A DNA stretch of 64,000 nucleotides from Hydrogenophaga sp. PBL-H3 (GCF_010104355.1 NZ_CP044972.1:2480001-2544000); one strand, 5' to 3'; shown: positions 28,197 to 37,968, counted from the stretch's first letter. Program-made: numbers and translations. The notes: generated by a model not told the origin, from the letters alone.

Positions 28197-28225
28197 TTTG
28201 TAACAGCAACAACCTTGTGCAACAA
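28197..28225 (-). promoter_or_regulatory. candidate sigma-70 promoter for the BTAD regulator
   Basis: On the minus strand TTGTTG (28220-28225) and TACAAA (28197-28202) are separated by 17 nt. Transcription would start near 28190, downstream of the flavoprotein stop and upstream of the GTG at 28113. This supports the short form of the regulator. Confidence 0.45.
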
Positions 28226-28262
28226 GCCGGGTGCCCCAGCCAAACGGACCAGTGCCGCCCCT

Positions 28263-29576
28263 TCAGCCGCCTGCCGTGACCCCAAGCCTGTGCAGGACGC
28301 CCTGCCCCGCCCGCACCCCGCTGGCCAGGCAGGCGGTGAGCAGGTAGCCGCCGGTCGGGGCTTCCCAGTCCAGCATCTCGCCTGCGCAAAACAGGCCCGC
28401 TTGCGCCTCGACCATGAGGTCGTTGTCCAGGGCATCCCAGCGCACACCACCCGCGCTGCTGATCGCTTCATCGATCGGCCGGGTCGCGCGCACGGTGATG
28501 GGCAAGGCCTTGATGGCAGCGGCCAGCCGCGCCGGGTCGTTCATCGCATCCTTGTCGAGCCGCTCGTGCAGGATGCCCATCTTGATGCCGTCCAGGCCGA
28601 GGCGGCTCTTGAGGTGGCTGGAGAGGCTGCGTGATCCGCGCGGGTGGCTCACATGGGCCAACACCTGCTCGGCGCTGCGGTCGGGCAGCAGGTCGAGTTC
28701 GAAGCTGGCCTGGCCGCTGCGCGCGATCTCGTCGCGCAGCAGGCTGGATACGGCGTAGACCAAGCTGCCTTCGACGCCGGTGGCGGTGGCGACGAACTCG
28801 CCCTTGCGGTGGAAGTGCTGGCCCAGGCTGTCGGTGGCGCGGATCGCGACCGACTTGAACGGCTGGCCGGCGAAGCGTTCGATGAAATGCCCGCTCCAGC
28901 CTTGCGCCACACCGTGTGCGGCCGAGCCCGCCACATCAAAGCCGCAGTTGCTGGGCAGCAGCGGGTTCACCGCCACGCCGGCGGCCTGCAGCCAGGGCAG
29001 CCAGGCGCCGTCGGACCCCAGGCGCGCCCAGCTGGCACCGCCCAGCGCGAGCACGGTCGCGCGGGCGCTCGCTTCCACCCGGCCGCCGGGCGCGTCGAAC
29101 ACCAGCGGCCCATCGGGCGAGCCAGCCCAGCCCTGCCAACGGTGGCGCATGTGAAACACCACGGGAACCCCACCCGCGCCCGGGTGGCGCAGGCGGTGCA
29201 ACCAGGCGCGCAGCAAAGGCGCGGCTTTCATGTCGGCGGGAAACACCCGGTACGAGGTGCCCACGAAGGTCTCGATGCCCAGGCCGGCGGCCCAGTCGCG
29301 CACAGCCTGCGGGCCCCAGTGCTGCAGCAGCGCTTGCACGCGGTCTTGTGCTGCGCCATAGCGCGTGACGAAGGTTTCCAGCGGCTCGGCGTGCGTGAGG
29401 TTCATGCCACCTTTGCCGGCCAGCAGGAACTTGCGCCCGACCGAGGGCATGGCGTCGAACAGGTGCACGGCCACGCCGGCGCGGCTCAGGACCTCGGCGG
29501 CCATGAGGCCGGCGGGACCGCCGCCGATGATGGCCACGTCCACGTTGAAAGATGGGGTTGGGTTGAGGTCGCTCAT
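28263..29576 (-). CDS. NAD(P)/FAD-dependent oxidoreductase, BaiN/HI0933 (TIGR03862) family
   Basis: This 437-residue flavoprotein starts at the ATG at 29576. An upstream in-frame extension lies inside the helicase gene and is rejected. The N-terminal dinucleotide-binding fold is clear: VAIIGGGPAGLMAAEVLSRAG at about residues 14-34, then GRKFLLAGKGGMNLTH, the FAD-contact segment typical of HI0933-like proteins. The C-terminal SSAGGVRWDALDNDLMVE ... GLFCAGEMLDWEAPTGGYLLT is the second family signature. The physiological substrate is not known. The start overlaps the stop of the AddA-like gene (ATGA), so it is probably translated with that operon, although a link to DNA repair is not established. 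Confidence 0.85.
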   Translation of the reverse strand: MSDLNPTPSFNVDVAIIGGGPAGLMAAEVLSRAGVAVHLFDAMPSVGRKFLLAGKGGMNLTHAEPLETFVTRYGAAQDRVQALLQHWGPQAVRDWAAGLGIETFVGTSYRVFPADMKAAPLLRAWLHRLRHPGAGGVPVVFHMRHRWQGWAGSPDGPLVFDAPGGRVEASARATVLALGGASWARLGSDGAWLPWLQAAGVAVNPLLPSNCGFDVAGSAAHGVAQGWSGHFIERFAGQPFKSVAIRATDSLGQHFHRKGEFVATATGVEGSLVYAVSSLLRDEIARSGQASFELDLLPDRSAEQVLAHVSHPRGSRSLSSHLKSRLGLDGIKMGILHERLDKDAMNDPARLAAAIKALPITVRATRPIDEAISSAGGVRWDALDNDLMVEAQAGLFCAGEMLDWEAPTGGYLLTACLASGVRAGQGVLHRLGVTAGG

Positions 29577-32500
29577 GAATGGATCGATGTGTCTTGCAGT
29601 TCGATCAGACGACCGTGCAGGTTGATGAAGGCCGGGCGCACCACAGCGCCGGGCCGCGCGGCTTGCACCGCCTGTGCGTAACGCCGCATCTGCGCGAGCA
29701 GTTCGGGTTGTTGTTCTGGATGTTCCGCGCTCTTGAAATCGAGCACCCACCATTCGCCAGAGTCGGTGCGCCGCACCAGGCGATCCAGCCGCAACAGTTC
29801 ACCGCCATGGAACAGCTCGACTTCGTTGCCGGTGTTGTCGACCACGGCGTCGTCCCACGCCCAGGCGGCTTCGCCCTGCACGATGCGTCGCGCCATGGCC
29901 TGCGCCTGCGTGGCCTGGGCCGGGCTGAGCGCGAATTCGCGGGCCACGGCGTGGGTGTGCACGCTGGTCCAGTCGAACCCCCGCGCGGGCGTGGGGTGCC
30001 ACTGCAGCAGGCGGTGCAGTGCCAGCCCGATGCGGGTGCGCTCGTCGTCGGCCCGCACCGCCTCGGCCGGCGGGGGTGCTGCGGGACTCGCCGCGAACGT
30101 CAAGGCGGGCAGCTCGAGCAGGCTGAAGGTGTCGGCATGGGATGCGTCGGGCGCCCCGTGCCCGCCAGCTTCCAAGGGCACCGCCAGCGGCTGTGTCAGC
30201 GGCAGCAACCGCTCGTACCAGCTGGTGGCGTTGCCGCGTGCATGGGGTTCGAAGCTGGAGATCACCAGGCGCGTTTCGGCCCGGGTGAGCGCCACATACA
30301 GGGCATTGAGCTCTTCGAGCGAGCGGGCCTGCTGCTCCAGCGCCAGGGCACTGGCGGCGCAGGCCGGCGGATTTTTTTCACTGGCCAGAAACACGAAACG
30401 GCGCGGCAGCGGCGCTTCGCCCGGCCAGTCGATCAACACGCCCATGCTCTCGGGGCGCGAGGGGCCGGTGTCGGTGTCGAGCATGAGCACCGTGTGGGCC
30501 TCCAGCCCCTTGGCGCCGTGGATGGTGAGCAGGCGCACAGCGCCGCTGTTGTGCGTGGGCGTGGCCTTGATGCCACCGGCCTTGAGCGCGCGCACAAAAC
30601 GGTAAGGCGTGAGGAACCTCCCGCCATCCTGCGCCAACGCGTTGGCCAGCAGATCGCGCAGCTGCGCCAGCACACCGGCGCGCTGGCTGGCGGGCACGGC
30701 CCGGGCAAACCGGGCGAGCACATCACCATGGCCATAGATGGCGGAGAGCGCGTCGTGCGGCGGCAGGCTATGCACCCACTGCCGGTAGCGCAGAAGGCGC
30801 TCGGCGGTGGCGTTGAAGTCCAGGGCGATTGACCCGGGCACTGGCGGCAAGGCAACCCCGTCCAGCGCTGGCGTCTCCGCGAAGCGCTGCAACGCGGCCC
30901 ACCACGAGGGTTTGACGGGTTTGGCGTCGGTGCCCGGGCGCACCGTCCAGTGCTGTTGCAGCCGGGCCAGCCAGGCCAACGCATCGTCGCCCCAGCCGAA
31001 CAGCGGCGACTTCAGTGCGCGCGCCAGGCTCAGGTCGTGGCGGGTCGAGACCAGCGCATCCAGCAGCGCCACCACGTCCTGCACGGCGGGCGCTTCACAC
31101 AGGTCGAGTTTCTCGGGTTGTTCGCTGGCAATGCCGCGTTCGCGCAGTGCCTCGAACATCCAGGCCAGGCGCTCGCGCCGACGCGCCAGCACCATCAGAC
31201 CGTCGGCGCTCAAGCGGCCCGAGCCGATCTCGGCCACGATCCAGTTGGCCGCCTGGCGCGCCTCCAGCGCCGACATGGTGTCTTCGAGCAGCACGCGCGG
31301 CGTGCTCAGGCTGTCGCGCCAGGTGCCTTCATCGCCAGCGCCAGCTTCGCGTTCTCGCGCGCTGCGCGGCACCTGCGGCAGGGCCACCACCTCACCCGGC
31401 TCGTGGCTCTCGGTGGTGTGCAGACGGAAATCGCTGCCGTAGTCACCGGCCTGCACGGCGGCCAGCATGGCGCTGTTGAGGGCATCCACCACGGCAGGGG
31501 CGCAGCGGCGGGTGTGGTCGCAGCTGAGCAAGGCGCCCGCGAGGCCTTGCACCACAAAGGCCTGCGCGGCCTTGAACACCTGTGGCTCGGCGCGGCGGAA
31601 GCGGTAGATCGACTGCTTGGGGTCGCCCACCAGAAACACGCACGGTGCCTCGCCCGGGCCGGCGCCCGCGTAGGCCGAGAGCCAGCCGTAGAGCGCCTGC
31701 CACTGCAGCGGATTGGTGTCCTGGAACTCGTCGATCAGCACATGACGCACCCGTGCGTCCAGCCGCTGCTGCAACCAGCCGGAGAGCTCGGCGTCGCCCA
31801 GCAGGCGGCGCGCGGCGGACTCCACATCGTTCATGTCAACCCAGCCGCGCTCGCGCTTGAGCGCGGCGAAGCTGGCGAGCAGCACTCGCGTGAGGCGTGC
31901 CATGCGCTGGTGGTGCAGCCAGGCCTGGTGTTGCGCACGCGCGGCGAGCACACGCAGTGCCGTCTCTTGTGCCGCACGGACCTGCTCGATACCGGTGAGC
32001 TTGTCGCTGAACTTGCGGGGCTCGCTCTTTTGCGTGAGCAAGGCATCGAGAACACCGGCACCGTTCAGGTCGGTGATGGCTTTTTCCAGCTCGGTGCCTT
32101 TCGCCGCGAAGGTCACGGCGCTGGCTCGCCCAAGGGCGATGGCAGCACCCGACAACAGGCTGCGGGTGGGTGCGTTTTCGACCAGCCACCGAAGCGGATC
32201 GTCGAAGCCAGCGAACTCGGGAAACTGCTCGACCATCGAATCCACCGAGGTCTGCACCACGCCAGCCGCATCGGCCAGTGCGAACTCCACGCGTTTTTGC
32301 AACGCCTTGTGCAAGGCCTGCTGCGTCTGAAAGCGACCGTGTGTGCCGACCGCATCGACGAAGTCCTGACGGTCGGTTGGACTGGCGGCGAGCGCGCCGT
32401 AAAACCGCGGCCACACCTGGCCCACCGCCTGCGTGTCGTCTTCGAGCAGCTCGTACTGCACCGGCAACTGCAGCTCTTGCAGCACCGACAGCGGCGCGCC

Positions 32501-32926
32501 GCGCAGCAAGGCGGCGAACCAGCTGTGGAAGGTGCGCACCTGCACCGGCCGCCCCAGCGCCATCACCCGGGCATGCAGGCTGCGGGCCTCGGGCGCGCGG
32601 CGCTCGGCGTCGGCGCGGCTCAGACCACGCTGCAGCAACGTGTCCACAAGCTCGGCTTCGGAGAGATCGGCCCAACGCCGCAACTCTTCACCCAGCCGCT
32701 TGCGCATCTCGCCGGCGGCTTTCTTGGTGAAGGTGATCGCCAGAATGTCTTGGGGCGCGCAGCCGTCGAGCAGCGCGCGCAAGATGCGCGAGACCAGCAT
32801 CCAGGTCTTGCCGGCGCCGGCGCAGGCTTCCACCGCGATGCTGCGCGCCGGGTCGCAGGCCAGCGCATAAAACGCTTCGCGGGACACCGGTGCACCGTTG
32901 ATGCGGTAGGCAGCAACGGTGCTCAT
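29573..32926 (-). CDS. AddA-like UvrD/RecB-type helicase-nuclease
   Basis: This 1,117-residue protein starts at the ATG at 32926, overlapping the AddB-like stop by 4 bases. The helicase motifs are intact and in order: Walker A EACAGAGKTWML, motif Ia ITFTKKAAGEM, Walker B VLIDEFQDTNPLQ, motif III FLVGDPKQSIYRFRRAE, motif V LLTIHGAKGLEAHTV and motif VI LYVALTRAETRLVIS. The C-terminal GEWWVLDFKSAEHPEQQP stretch looks like the RecB-type nuclease motif. With its partner it should form an AddAB-type complex that unwinds and resects double-strand ends for RecA loading. The product length and order (nuclease partner first) fit AddAB-like systems of betaproteobacteria. Confidence 0.88.
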   Translation of the reverse strand: MSTVAAYRINGAPVSREAFYALACDPARSIAVEACAGAGKTWMLVSRILRALLDGCAPQDILAITFTKKAAGEMRKRLGEELRRWADLSEAELVDTLLQRGLSRADAERRAPEARSLHARVMALGRPVQVRTFHSWFAALLRGAPLSVLQELQLPVQYELLEDDTQAVGQVWPRFYGALAASPTDRQDFVDAVGTHGRFQTQQALHKALQKRVEFALADAAGVVQTSVDSMVEQFPEFAGFDDPLRWLVENAPTRSLLSGAAIALGRASAVTFAAKGTELEKAITDLNGAGVLDALLTQKSEPRKFSDKLTGIEQVRAAQETALRVLAARAQHQAWLHHQRMARLTRVLLASFAALKRERGWVDMNDVESAARRLLGDAELSGWLQQRLDARVRHVLIDEFQDTNPLQWQALYGWLSAYAGAGPGEAPCVFLVGDPKQSIYRFRRAEPQVFKAAQAFVVQGLAGALLSCDHTRRCAPAVVDALNSAMLAAVQAGDYGSDFRLHTTESHEPGEVVALPQVPRSAREREAGAGDEGTWRDSLSTPRVLLEDTMSALEARQAANWIVAEIGSGRLSADGLMVLARRRERLAWMFEALRERGIASEQPEKLDLCEAPAVQDVVALLDALVSTRHDLSLARALKSPLFGWGDDALAWLARLQQHWTVRPGTDAKPVKPSWWAALQRFAETPALDGVALPPVPGSIALDFNATAERLLRYRQWVHSLPPHDALSAIYGHGDVLARFARAVPASQRAGVLAQLRDLLANALAQDGGRFLTPYRFVRALKAGGIKATPTHNSGAVRLLTIHGAKGLEAHTVLMLDTDTGPSRPESMGVLIDWPGEAPLPRRFVFLASEKNPPACAASALALEQQARSLEELNALYVALTRAETRLVISSFEPHARGNATSWYERLLPLTQPLAVPLEAGGHGAPDASHADTFSLLELPALTFAASPAAPPPAEAVRADDERTRIGLALHRLLQWHPTPARGFDWTSVHTHAVAREFALSPAQATQAQAMARRIVQGEAAWAWDDAVVDNTGNEVELFHGGELLRLDRLVRRTDSGEWWVLDFKSAEHPEQQPELLAQMRRYAQAVQAARPGAVVRPAFINLHGRLIELQDTSIHS

Positions 32927-35577
32927 GTCACGCTCCAGAAATCTTTGCGGCACAGGCCACGCGCCTTGCAGAATTCGCACACGCGGCCTTCACCCAGTGG
33001 GTGCATGGGGTGGCCCGCAGCCACGCGGGCCATGTCGTGCGAGAGGCCTGCGCGGAGGTGTTCACGCGCATCCAGCACCTCGATGTGTTCAACCAGTTTG
33101 GTGGCGCCGTCATTCGCGCCAGAGCCGGGCCGGTCGTTGATGCTGAGGTAGGCGGCACGCAGGTTGTCGTCGGGCAGGAGCGCGGCGTAGAACGCCAGTT
33201 GCACGTCCTCCAGCGGCTCTTTCAAGCGGTCGGTGGTGGTCTTGCGGCTCTCGGTCTTGTAGTCGATCACAAACGGGATCGGGCCTTCCGGGCTGTCCTG
33301 CGCATCCACGCGGTCGAGCTTGCCGTAGAGCTTCCATGGGCCCACGCTGGCCGTCATCGCCGCTTCGGCCTGCACGAAACGCGGGCCGGGTCGGTCGGCC
33401 GTGGCCTCGAACGTGGCCAGCCATTCGAGGTAACCGTCGCGCGTGGCGGGCCACACCACTTCATACGGCAGAAAGCCCGCCCCACCCTCGCCGGCGTTCA
33501 GCCCCATGGCTGCGGCGGTTTCAAGGGCGATCTGGTCGAGCGCCGCGCGATCGGCCTCGGCCCCGGGGCGCGCATCGCCGCGCTGTTCGTGAAAAGTGCG
33601 CAGCACCGCGTGCAGCCAGTTGCCCATGTCACGCTGGTCCGGCTCGGCAGCGAGCTCGGGTGCATCGACCAGCCGCAACTGGCGCAGGGCGAAAAACCGG
33701 TAGGGACAATCGCGCAGGTCCTGGTAAGCGCTGGCCGAAAGTGCGCCGGGCAACACGTCGCCCGCCGATGGCGCGGGACGCGCAGAAGGCACCGACACCA
33801 TCGCCGTCACCATGCGGGGGTCGAGCGAATCGATGCTGGCCTCGGTCCGCAACGCCAACACCCAAGCACTGGGCATCACGGGCTCGCCAAGCTCCTGCGT
33901 TCGCCACAGCACATCCAGACGCGGCATCTGCAGGAGCGAGTGCCAGGCGCTGGCCATGGCCTGGGCCAAGGTCTCCCGAGATGGCAAGCCCAGCAGTTCA
34001 CGCTGCGCGGCGGTCCACGAACCAGGCGGCTCCGGACTGGGATTGAGATGCACCTCGTCGCAGCCGGGCACCACCGTGGCCGCGAAGGAGCGTCCGAGCA
34101 ACTGCGCCATCGGCAGGATCACCACCGACGCGTCTTGTGCACCGCGCGGCATGAAGGTTGCACCCTCGAGCACGTCGCGCACCCAGGCTGTGAACGCGGC
34201 GAGTGATTTGCGCCCAGCAACCCGCTGTGCGGCGGGATCGACCGAGATCTCACCGATGTCCGAGAGTTCCTGCGCCGCGCCGTCTTCCAGACGCAGCACC
34301 TGCAAAGCCTGTCGCCCCGCGCCGTCAAGCTGCAGCAGGTCCCACAAGCCGGCGGCCTTCAAAGCCTGCGCTACCGCGTCGAGCCAGTGCACCAGGGTGC
34401 GCGGCAATTGCAAGCCCGCCAGGAGTTCCGTCAAACCACCGGGCAAGGCTTGCTCCAGACTGGCTGTGCGAGCAGCGGCGCGCCACTGCGACACACCGGC
34501 TTCTCGGGCGAGCTGCTCCAGCGTGAGCACAGTTTCTTCTGGCCAGCTCGGCGCCTGCTTCAGCAGGTCGAGCACATCGTCCATGGACGCGCGCGGAGAA
34601 GCCGCGCGCAACAGACTCATGAGTTGAGCAGCCGCATGGGTGGTGGAGAGCTTCCATCCCGTCTCATCGGTCACGGCCACCCCGGCACCGTGCAGCAACG
34701 CGCTGATGCGCCGGGTGAGCAGCCGGTCGGTGGCGACCAACGCCACAGGCCGATGGCCCTGGTTGATCCGGGCAATCACGCAGGCGGCTGCGCGCTGCGC
34801 CTCGTCTTCGGCGTCATCGCAAGCGTGCAGCGTCCAGCCCGAGGCTTCGACGCTGGTTGGCTGACCCACGCTCCACGACAAGCTCAGCGCGCGCTCGCCC
34901 CAGTGCGCCGCCAGGGCTGCGGTCAGGGGATCGGTCTGAAAACCCTGCAGCACCACCAATGCCTGTGCGCCCGTGCCAGGGCTGGCCTGCGGACACCACA
35001 ACACGTCGGTGGCGTAAGCGGATGTGCTGGCCCAGGTCAGCGCGAGTGTGGCCACCAGACCTTCCCATTGCAGCGAGGCCGGACCCGGCAACAGGTCCTG
35101 GCGCAGCGTTTCGGCCCACGCCGTGCGCTGCTCCGGCGGCACGGCCGCGGCCAAAAGAGCGAGTTGCCGCGCGGCCTCCACCAGACGCGTCGCCATCACG
35201 GCGCGCAACTCGGCGTCGGCGCGGGCAGGCGCCACCCGGTCGATGAAGCCTGCGGCCATGAGGCTGTCGCGCGCCATGTCCATGCTCAGGTCGGTGGCCC
35301 CGGGCACGAAGGGTTGCAGCGATGCAGCCCAGTTGCGGCTCGACTCGAAACGCGGTGCAAAGCCATCGGGATGGCGAATCGACCAGGCGCGCCGACCCAC
35401 GTCCATGAGTTGCGCGTAGGGCACCAGCACCACAGCACTGCCCGGGGACACACCGCGCTGGGCCAGCGCCTGCGACAGTGTCTCAACCAACGAAAACCAG
35501 TCGCTGGTGCCGCCTTCGGTTTCTCGCTCGGGCCAGGCGAGAAGACCGGATTCGGAAGGCGGGTTGGCAGGCGTCAT
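32923..35577 (-). CDS. AddB-like PD-(D/E)XK nuclease family protein
   Basis: This is an 884-residue protein and the first gene of the chain. The N-terminal two thirds resembles an inactivated helicase fold with no clear Walker A. The C-terminal nuclease domain has IPFVIDYKTES, matching the catalytic D-x(n)-D-Y-K core. Four cysteines bracket the nuclease: one in LRDCPYRFF and three in CEFCKARGLC near the C-terminus. This is the arrangement that holds a 4Fe-4S cluster in AddB and Cas4-type nucleases. It should be the structural and nuclease partner of the AddA-like protein with which it overlaps by ATGA. No strong ribosome site precedes the ATG. Confidence 0.82.
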   Translation of the reverse strand: MTPANPPSESGLLAWPERETEGGTSDWFSLVETLSQALAQRGVSPGSAVVLVPYAQLMDVGRRAWSIRHPDGFAPRFESSRNWAASLQPFVPGATDLSMDMARDSLMAAGFIDRVAPARADAELRAVMATRLVEAARQLALLAAAVPPEQRTAWAETLRQDLLPGPASLQWEGLVATLALTWASTSAYATDVLWCPQASPGTGAQALVVLQGFQTDPLTAALAAHWGERALSLSWSVGQPTSVEASGWTLHACDDAEDEAQRAAACVIARINQGHRPVALVATDRLLTRRISALLHGAGVAVTDETGWKLSTTHAAAQLMSLLRAASPRASMDDVLDLLKQAPSWPEETVLTLEQLAREAGVSQWRAAARTASLEQALPGGLTELLAGLQLPRTLVHWLDAVAQALKAAGLWDLLQLDGAGRQALQVLRLEDGAAQELSDIGEISVDPAAQRVAGRKSLAAFTAWVRDVLEGATFMPRGAQDASVVILPMAQLLGRSFAATVVPGCDEVHLNPSPEPPGSWTAAQRELLGLPSRETLAQAMASAWHSLLQMPRLDVLWRTQELGEPVMPSAWVLALRTEASIDSLDPRMVTAMVSVPSARPAPSAGDVLPGALSASAYQDLRDCPYRFFALRQLRLVDAPELAAEPDQRDMGNWLHAVLRTFHEQRGDARPGAEADRAALDQIALETAAAMGLNAGEGGAGFLPYEVVWPATRDGYLEWLATFEATADRPGPRFVQAEAAMTASVGPWKLYGKLDRVDAQDSPEGPIPFVIDYKTESRKTTTDRLKEPLEDVQLAFYAALLPDDNLRAAYLSINDRPGSGANDGATKLVEHIEVLDAREHLRAGLSHDMARVAAGHPMHPLGEGRVCEFCKARGLCRKDFWSVT

Positions 35578-35698
35578 GAAATGGGGGTTTCTGTCACAAT
35601 TGCTCGGACTGGCCGGCCCAGCGGGAAATTCAAGCTCTTGAAGCCCGTGCGAGTGCCCAAACTTTAACCTCCCCGTTCAACGTTTTTTAGGATGAATC

Positions 35699-36031
35699 AT
35701 GGCGAGCGACCTGATCAAACACGTTTCTGATGCAAGCTTTCAGGCCGATGTGCTGGAAGCGCAGGCGCCCGTCCTGGTTGACTTCTGGGCCGAATGGTGC
35801 GGCCCTTGCAAGATGATTGCCCCCATCCTTGACGAGGTGGCTGGCTCCTACGACGGCAAGCTCAAGATCGCCAAGCTCAATGTGGACGACAACCGCGACG
35901 TGCCGGCCAAGTTCGGCATTCGCGGCATCCCCACGCTGATGCTGTTCAAGGACGGTCAGCTGGCGGCCACCAAGGTTGGCGCCATGAGCAAGGCCCAGCT
36001 CACCGCCTTTATCGATCAGCAACTCGCCTGA
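35699..36031 (+). CDS. trxA: thioredoxin 1
   Basis: This 110-residue cytoplasmic disulfide reductase has the classical active site WCGPC (Cys34, Cys37) after VLVDFWAE, and the cis-proline loop [13 protein letters not shown]. Length and sequence match the canonical TrxA family throughout. The ATG at 35699 follows AGGA at a good distance. The gene is divergent from the AddB-like gene across a 121-bp gap in which I could not fix a convincing promoter. A hairpin with a short T run follows the stop. The order trxA-rho is common in proteobacteria. Confidence 0.97.
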   Translation: MASDLIKHVSDASFQADVLEAQAPVLVDFWAEWCGPCKMIAPILDEVAGSYDGKLKIAKLNVDDNRDVPAKFGIRGIPTLMLFKDGQLAATKVGAMSKAQLTAFIDQQLA

Positions 36032-36044
36032 TCTCCATTGACGA

Positions 36045-36074
36045 GTGCCTGGGTGCAATGCCCGGGCACCTTTT
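36045..36074 (+). terminator. rho-independent terminator after trxA
   Basis: The strand forms GTGCC-T-GGG paired with CCC-G-GGCAC (36045-36069), with one G.T wobble and a 7-nt loop, followed by CTTTT. It lies 13 bp after the trxA stop. Confidence 0.7.
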
Positions 36075-36100
36075 CAGCGGCTTTCTTTTCCTGTCATAAT
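36073..36100 (+). promoter_or_regulatory. candidate promoter for rho
   Basis: TTCAGC (36073-36078) and CATAAT (36095-36100) are 16 nt apart, and TG one base before the -10 gives an extended -10 (TGTCATAAT). The predicted leader is about 105 nt. Rho leaders are often autoregulated by early termination in other bacteria, but nothing in the sequence proves that here. Confidence 0.5.
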
Positions 36101-36213
36101 TTCTCGCAGGCGGATCCGACAGTCCCCGCCTCACATCTGCGCACCGCCCGACATCCGGACGCCAGCGCCCCCTCCCCCGGTTCCCGACTCAACTCCCTCA
36201 CGGAGTGAATTCC

Positions 36214-37476
36214 ATGCACCTCAACGAACTCAAGGCACTGCACGTGTCTGAAGTCCTCAAGCAGGCTGAAGCGCTTGAGATCGAAAACACCGGCCGCATG
36301 CGCAAGCAGGAGCTCATGTTCGCCATCATCAAGAAGCGCGCCAAGGGCGGTGAACTGGTATACGCCGACGGCGTGCTGGAAGTGCTGCCCGACGGCTTTG
36401 GCTTCCTGCGCGCGCCCGACACGAGCTACACCGCCAGCACCGACGACATCTACATCTCGCCCAGCCAGATCCGCCGCTTCAACCTGCACACCGGCGACAT
36501 GATCGAGGGCGAGGTTCGCATTCCCAAGGATGGCGAGCGCTACTTCGCGCTCAACAAGCTCGACAAGATCAACGGCCTGCCCCCAGAGGACAACAAGCAC
36601 AAGATCATGTTTGAGAACCTGACGCCGCTGTTCCCCAAGGAACAGATGCGCCTGGAACGCGACATCAAGAGCGAAGAGAACATCACCGGCCGCGTGATCG
36701 ACATCATTGCGCCCATCGGCCGCGGGCAGCGCGCGCTGATCGTGGCACCACCCAAGAGCGGCAAGACGGTCATGATGCAGCACATCTGCCATGCCATCTC
36801 CGCCAACCACCCCGAGGTGGTGCTCATGGTGTTGCTGGTCGACGAGCGCCCGGAGGAAGTGACCGAGATGCAACGCACCGTGCGCGGCGAGGTCATCGCC
36901 TCCACCTTCGACGAACCCGCAGCACGGCACGTGCATGTGGCCGAAATGGTGATCGAGCGCGCCAAGCGCCTGGTCGAACTCGGCAAGGACGTGGTGATCA
37001 TGCTCGACTCCATCACCCGCCTGGCCCGCGCCTACAACAACGTGCTGCCTTCCAGCGGCAAGGTGCTCACTGGCGGCGTGGACGCCAACGCCCTGCAACG
37101 TCCCAAGCGCTTCTTCGGAGCGGCCCGCAAGATCGAGGAAGGCGGCTCGCTGACCATCATCGCCACCGCGCTGGTCGACACAGGCTCGCGCATGGACGAA
37201 GTGATCTTTGAAGAGTTCAAGGGCACAGGCAACTGCGAAATCCACCTGGACCGCCGCCTGTACGAAAAACGCGTGTTCCCTTCGATCCAGCTCAACCGCA
37301 GCGGCACCCGCCGCGAAGAGTTGCTGCTGCAGCCCGAGATCCTGCAGAAAACCCGGATCCTGCGTCAGTTCATGTACAACATGGACGAGATCGAGGCCAT
37401 GGAGATGGTGCTCAAGAGCATGAAATCCACCAAGAACAACTCCGAATTCTTCGACATGATGCGTCGGGGCGGCTGA
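36214..37476 (+). CDS. rho: transcription termination factor Rho
   Basis: This 420-residue homohexameric RNA-dependent ATPase ends untranslated transcripts. The start is the ATG at 36214 ([19 protein letters not shown]), with GGAG 8 nt upstream; a GTG 9 nt earlier is less likely. The Rho N-terminal domain spans about 1-45. The cold-shock-like RNA-binding domain is at about 50-125 ([22 protein letters not shown]). The ATPase core has the P-loop [12 protein letters not shown] near 178-188, Walker [18 protein letters not shown] and the Q/R-loop region [15 protein letters not shown]. Length and motifs are complete. Confidence 0.98.
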   Translation: MHLNELKALHVSEVLKQAEALEIENTGRMRKQELMFAIIKKRAKGGELVYADGVLEVLPDGFGFLRAPDTSYTASTDDIYISPSQIRRFNLHTGDMIEGEVRIPKDGERYFALNKLDKINGLPPEDNKHKIMFENLTPLFPKEQMRLERDIKSEENITGRVIDIIAPIGRGQRALIVAPPKSGKTVMMQHICHAISANHPEVVLMVLLVDERPEEVTEMQRTVRGEVIASTFDEPAARHVHVAEMVIERAKRLVELGKDVVIMLDSITRLARAYNNVLPSSGKVLTGGVDANALQRPKRFFGAARKIEEGGSLTIIATALVDTGSRMDEVIFEEFKGTGNCEIHLDRRLYEKRVFPSIQLNRSGTRREELLLQPEILQKTRILRQFMYNMDEIEAMEMVLKSMKSTKNNSEFFDMMRRGG

Positions 37477-37488
37477 TCTGGACTTTCC

Positions 37489-37497
37489 TGCTAAAAT
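37489..37497 (+). promoter_or_regulatory. extended -10 promoter for rpmE2
   Basis: TGCTAAAAT gives an extended -10 with TAAAAT 12 bp after the rho stop. It is followed by GGCTTTGC, a sequence often seen just after start sites of ribosomal protein genes in Burkholderiales. No good -35 was found. Confidence 0.5.
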
Positions 37498-37575
37498 CGC
37501 AGGCTTTGCTAATTGCTGCAAGTACAGGGAAATGGTTTTCCTGCGGCTGCCGCACCTGAACCTCAAGGAATCGTC

Positions 37576-37839
37576 ATGAAAGACGGCATTCACCCCAACT
37601 ACCGCGAAGTCTGCTTCCAGGACCTCTCCAATGGCTTCAAATTCGTGACCCGCTCCTGCGCGAACACGAAAGAGATGATCAAGATGGAAGACGGCCGCGA
37701 GCTGCCGCTGTTCAAGCTGGACACTTCCAGCGAATCGCACCCCTTCTACACCGGCACGCAGAAAAGCGTGGACAACATGGGTGGTCGTGTGGAGCGCTTC
37801 CGCAACCGTTACGGCAAGACGACTCCCGCTGCGAAGTAA
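37576..37839 (+). CDS. rpmE2: 50S ribosomal protein L31, type B
   Basis: This is an 87-residue protein starting [23 protein letters not shown], with HPFYTGTQK and a [12 protein letters not shown]-terminus. These are type B L31 features: longer, and without the paired zinc-binding CxxC motifs of type A. Type B copies usually replace type A under zinc limitation, but in many betaproteobacteria the type B gene is the main one. AAGGA lies 6 nt before the ATG; an in-frame upstream extension has no such support. A strong terminator follows. Confidence 0.95.
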   Translation: MKDGIHPNYREVCFQDLSNGFKFVTRSCANTKEMIKMEDGRELPLFKLDTSSESHPFYTGTQKSVDNMGGRVERFRNRYGKTTPAAK

Positions 37840-37888
37840 GCAGAAGGCTGGCTTGCGTCTGCACAGGCGCAACGTCCCGCACAAGAAG

Positions 37889-37917
37889 AGCAGCTGGTTG
37901 TCCGGCTGCTTTTTTTT
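37889..37917 (+). terminator. rho-independent terminator after rpmE2
   Basis: AGCAGCTGG pairs with CCGGCTGCT (nine pairs, one G.T) around a TTGT loop and is followed directly by a run of eight T. It is a textbook intrinsic terminator. Confidence 0.9.
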
Positions 37918-37968
37918 CGTCCTTTCCTGGCTGCCCCTGCCTGTCGGGCTCCTTGTATATTCCCCGCA

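Noticed and set aside
28114-28389. N-terminal extension of the BTAD regulator
   Set aside because: The extension runs into the flavoprotein coding region, has no family similarity, and a promoter plus GTG with a ribosome site lie downstream of it.
35578-35698. Promoter for trxA in the divergent gap
   Set aside because: TTGAAG with a 17-nt spacer leads to a poor -10 (ACTTTA), and TGTCACAAT further up lacks a -35; neither is good enough to call.
36094-37884. Long minus-strand open frame opposite rho and rpmE2
   Set aside because: It is a shadow of rho; rho has complete motifs, a ribosome site and flanking signals on the plus strand.
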